Below the pieces are notes generated by a model. That model searched no databases. It saw only the letters and a list, made by a program, of their open reading frames with translations, and was not told the origin of the DNA. The translations under genes and the position numbers were made by a program. This document shows positions 6,554 to 6,826 of a stretch of DNA of 6,826 nucleotides, one piece after another; position 1 is the first letter of the stretch, and every line of letters begins with the position of its first letter. Source of the DNA: Chloroflexia bacterium. GTDB lineage: Bacteria; Chloroflexota; Chloroflexia; QHBQ01; JADMIH01. The DNA is taken from contig JAICKM010000379.1 of assembly GCA_025927935.1 (NCBI GenBank), positions 1 to 6,826 of the forward strand, in the 5' to 3' direction.

Positions 6554-6826
6554 ATGGCGGCTCATATATACCTATCTCCGCACCTGGACGATATCCCCTT
6601 GTCGTGCGGCGGCCTGGCCGCGCTCACCAGTGCGGCAGGGGAGTATGGTTTGAGTATTACCCTATTCGCCGGGCCGCCGCCCGCGGACACGCCGCTGACG
6701 CCCTACGCGGCGCAACTCCACGCCCGCTGGGGCGATCCCGACCCCGCGGGCGGCAATGCCCTGCGCCGGGCCGAGGAACGCGCCGCGCTGACCTTGCTGG
6801 GGCTGGATCTCGCCCTGCTGGACTAC
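6554..6826 (+). CDS. PIG-L/LmbE family N-acetylglucosaminyl deacetylase-like protein (3' partial)
   Basis: The frame runs from ATG 6554 to the window edge with no stop (91 residues seen). The N-terminus, MAAHIYLSPHLDDIPLSCGG, carries the PIG-L/LmbE signature (S/P)HxDD...GG. By analogy with MshB, His10 and Asp13 would bind zinc and Asp12 would be the catalytic base. RRAEERAALTLLGLD (71-85) and LLDY match the conserved arginine/glutamate helix and following strand. The third metal ligand (a later His) lies outside the window. Family members remove the acetyl group from GlcNAc-type sugars on lipids, thiol precursors or antibiotics. A GGGGGAG purine tract (6536-6542) about 11 bases upstream may serve as the ribosome binding site, overlapping the end of the glycosyltransferase gene. 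The eight-base spacing to that gene indicates one operon and suggests both act on the same glycan or glycolipid. The Pro after DDI is unusual compared with the common DDAVLSCGG form, but the metal residues are intact. Confidence 0.88.
   Translation, partial: MAAHIYLSPHLDDIPLSCGGLAALTSAAGEYGLSITLFAGPPPADTPLTPYAAQLHARWGDPDPAGGNALRRAEERAALTLLGLDLALLDY

Overview
This is a GC-rich bacterial segment with all recognisable genes on the + strand. The best taxonomic guess is Chloroflexota, in or near the Roseiflexus/Kouleothrix type of lineage. This is inferred from three things: very long Thr-Pro/Thr-Ala linkers in a secreted protein, a polytopic GT-C type glycosyltransferase carrying an extra C-terminal beta-rich domain, and strong AT-rich -10 boxes in high-GC intergenic DNA. 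No rRNA or other marker gene is present, so the assignment is provisional.

Positions 1-2364 hold the 3' part of a large secreted multidomain protein. It starts inside a domain resembling the C-terminal domain of the N,N-dimethylformamidase large subunit. A Thr/Pro linker, a 136-residue four-cysteine domain, a much longer Thr-rich linker and a second copy of the same domain follow. Positions 2365-2562 are intergenic: two GC-rich hairpins, then an extended -10 promoter and a strong ribosome binding site. Positions 2563-4395 encode a complete prolyl-oligopeptidase family (S9) serine peptidase with a beta-propeller and an alpha/beta-hydrolase domain, starting at TTG.

Positions 4396-4562 contain a possible 34-codon ORF and a good sigma-70-like promoter. 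The -10 box of that promoter lies six bases before an ATG, which suggests a leaderless transcript. Positions 4563-6545 encode a polytopic GT-C-like glycosyltransferase. Eight bases later, at 6554, a PIG-L/LmbE-family deacetylase begins and runs off the window.

The last two genes look like one operon for making or modifying a glycan or glycolipid at the membrane. The peptidase has its own promoter and is probably a housekeeping peptide-degrading enzyme. The secreted protein belongs to a transcription unit that begins upstream of the window. I see no mobile element, CRISPR array, tRNA or rRNA. No clearly novel multi-gene system is visible. The most noteworthy items are the repeated four-cysteine domain, the leaderless-start architecture and the modular secreted protein.
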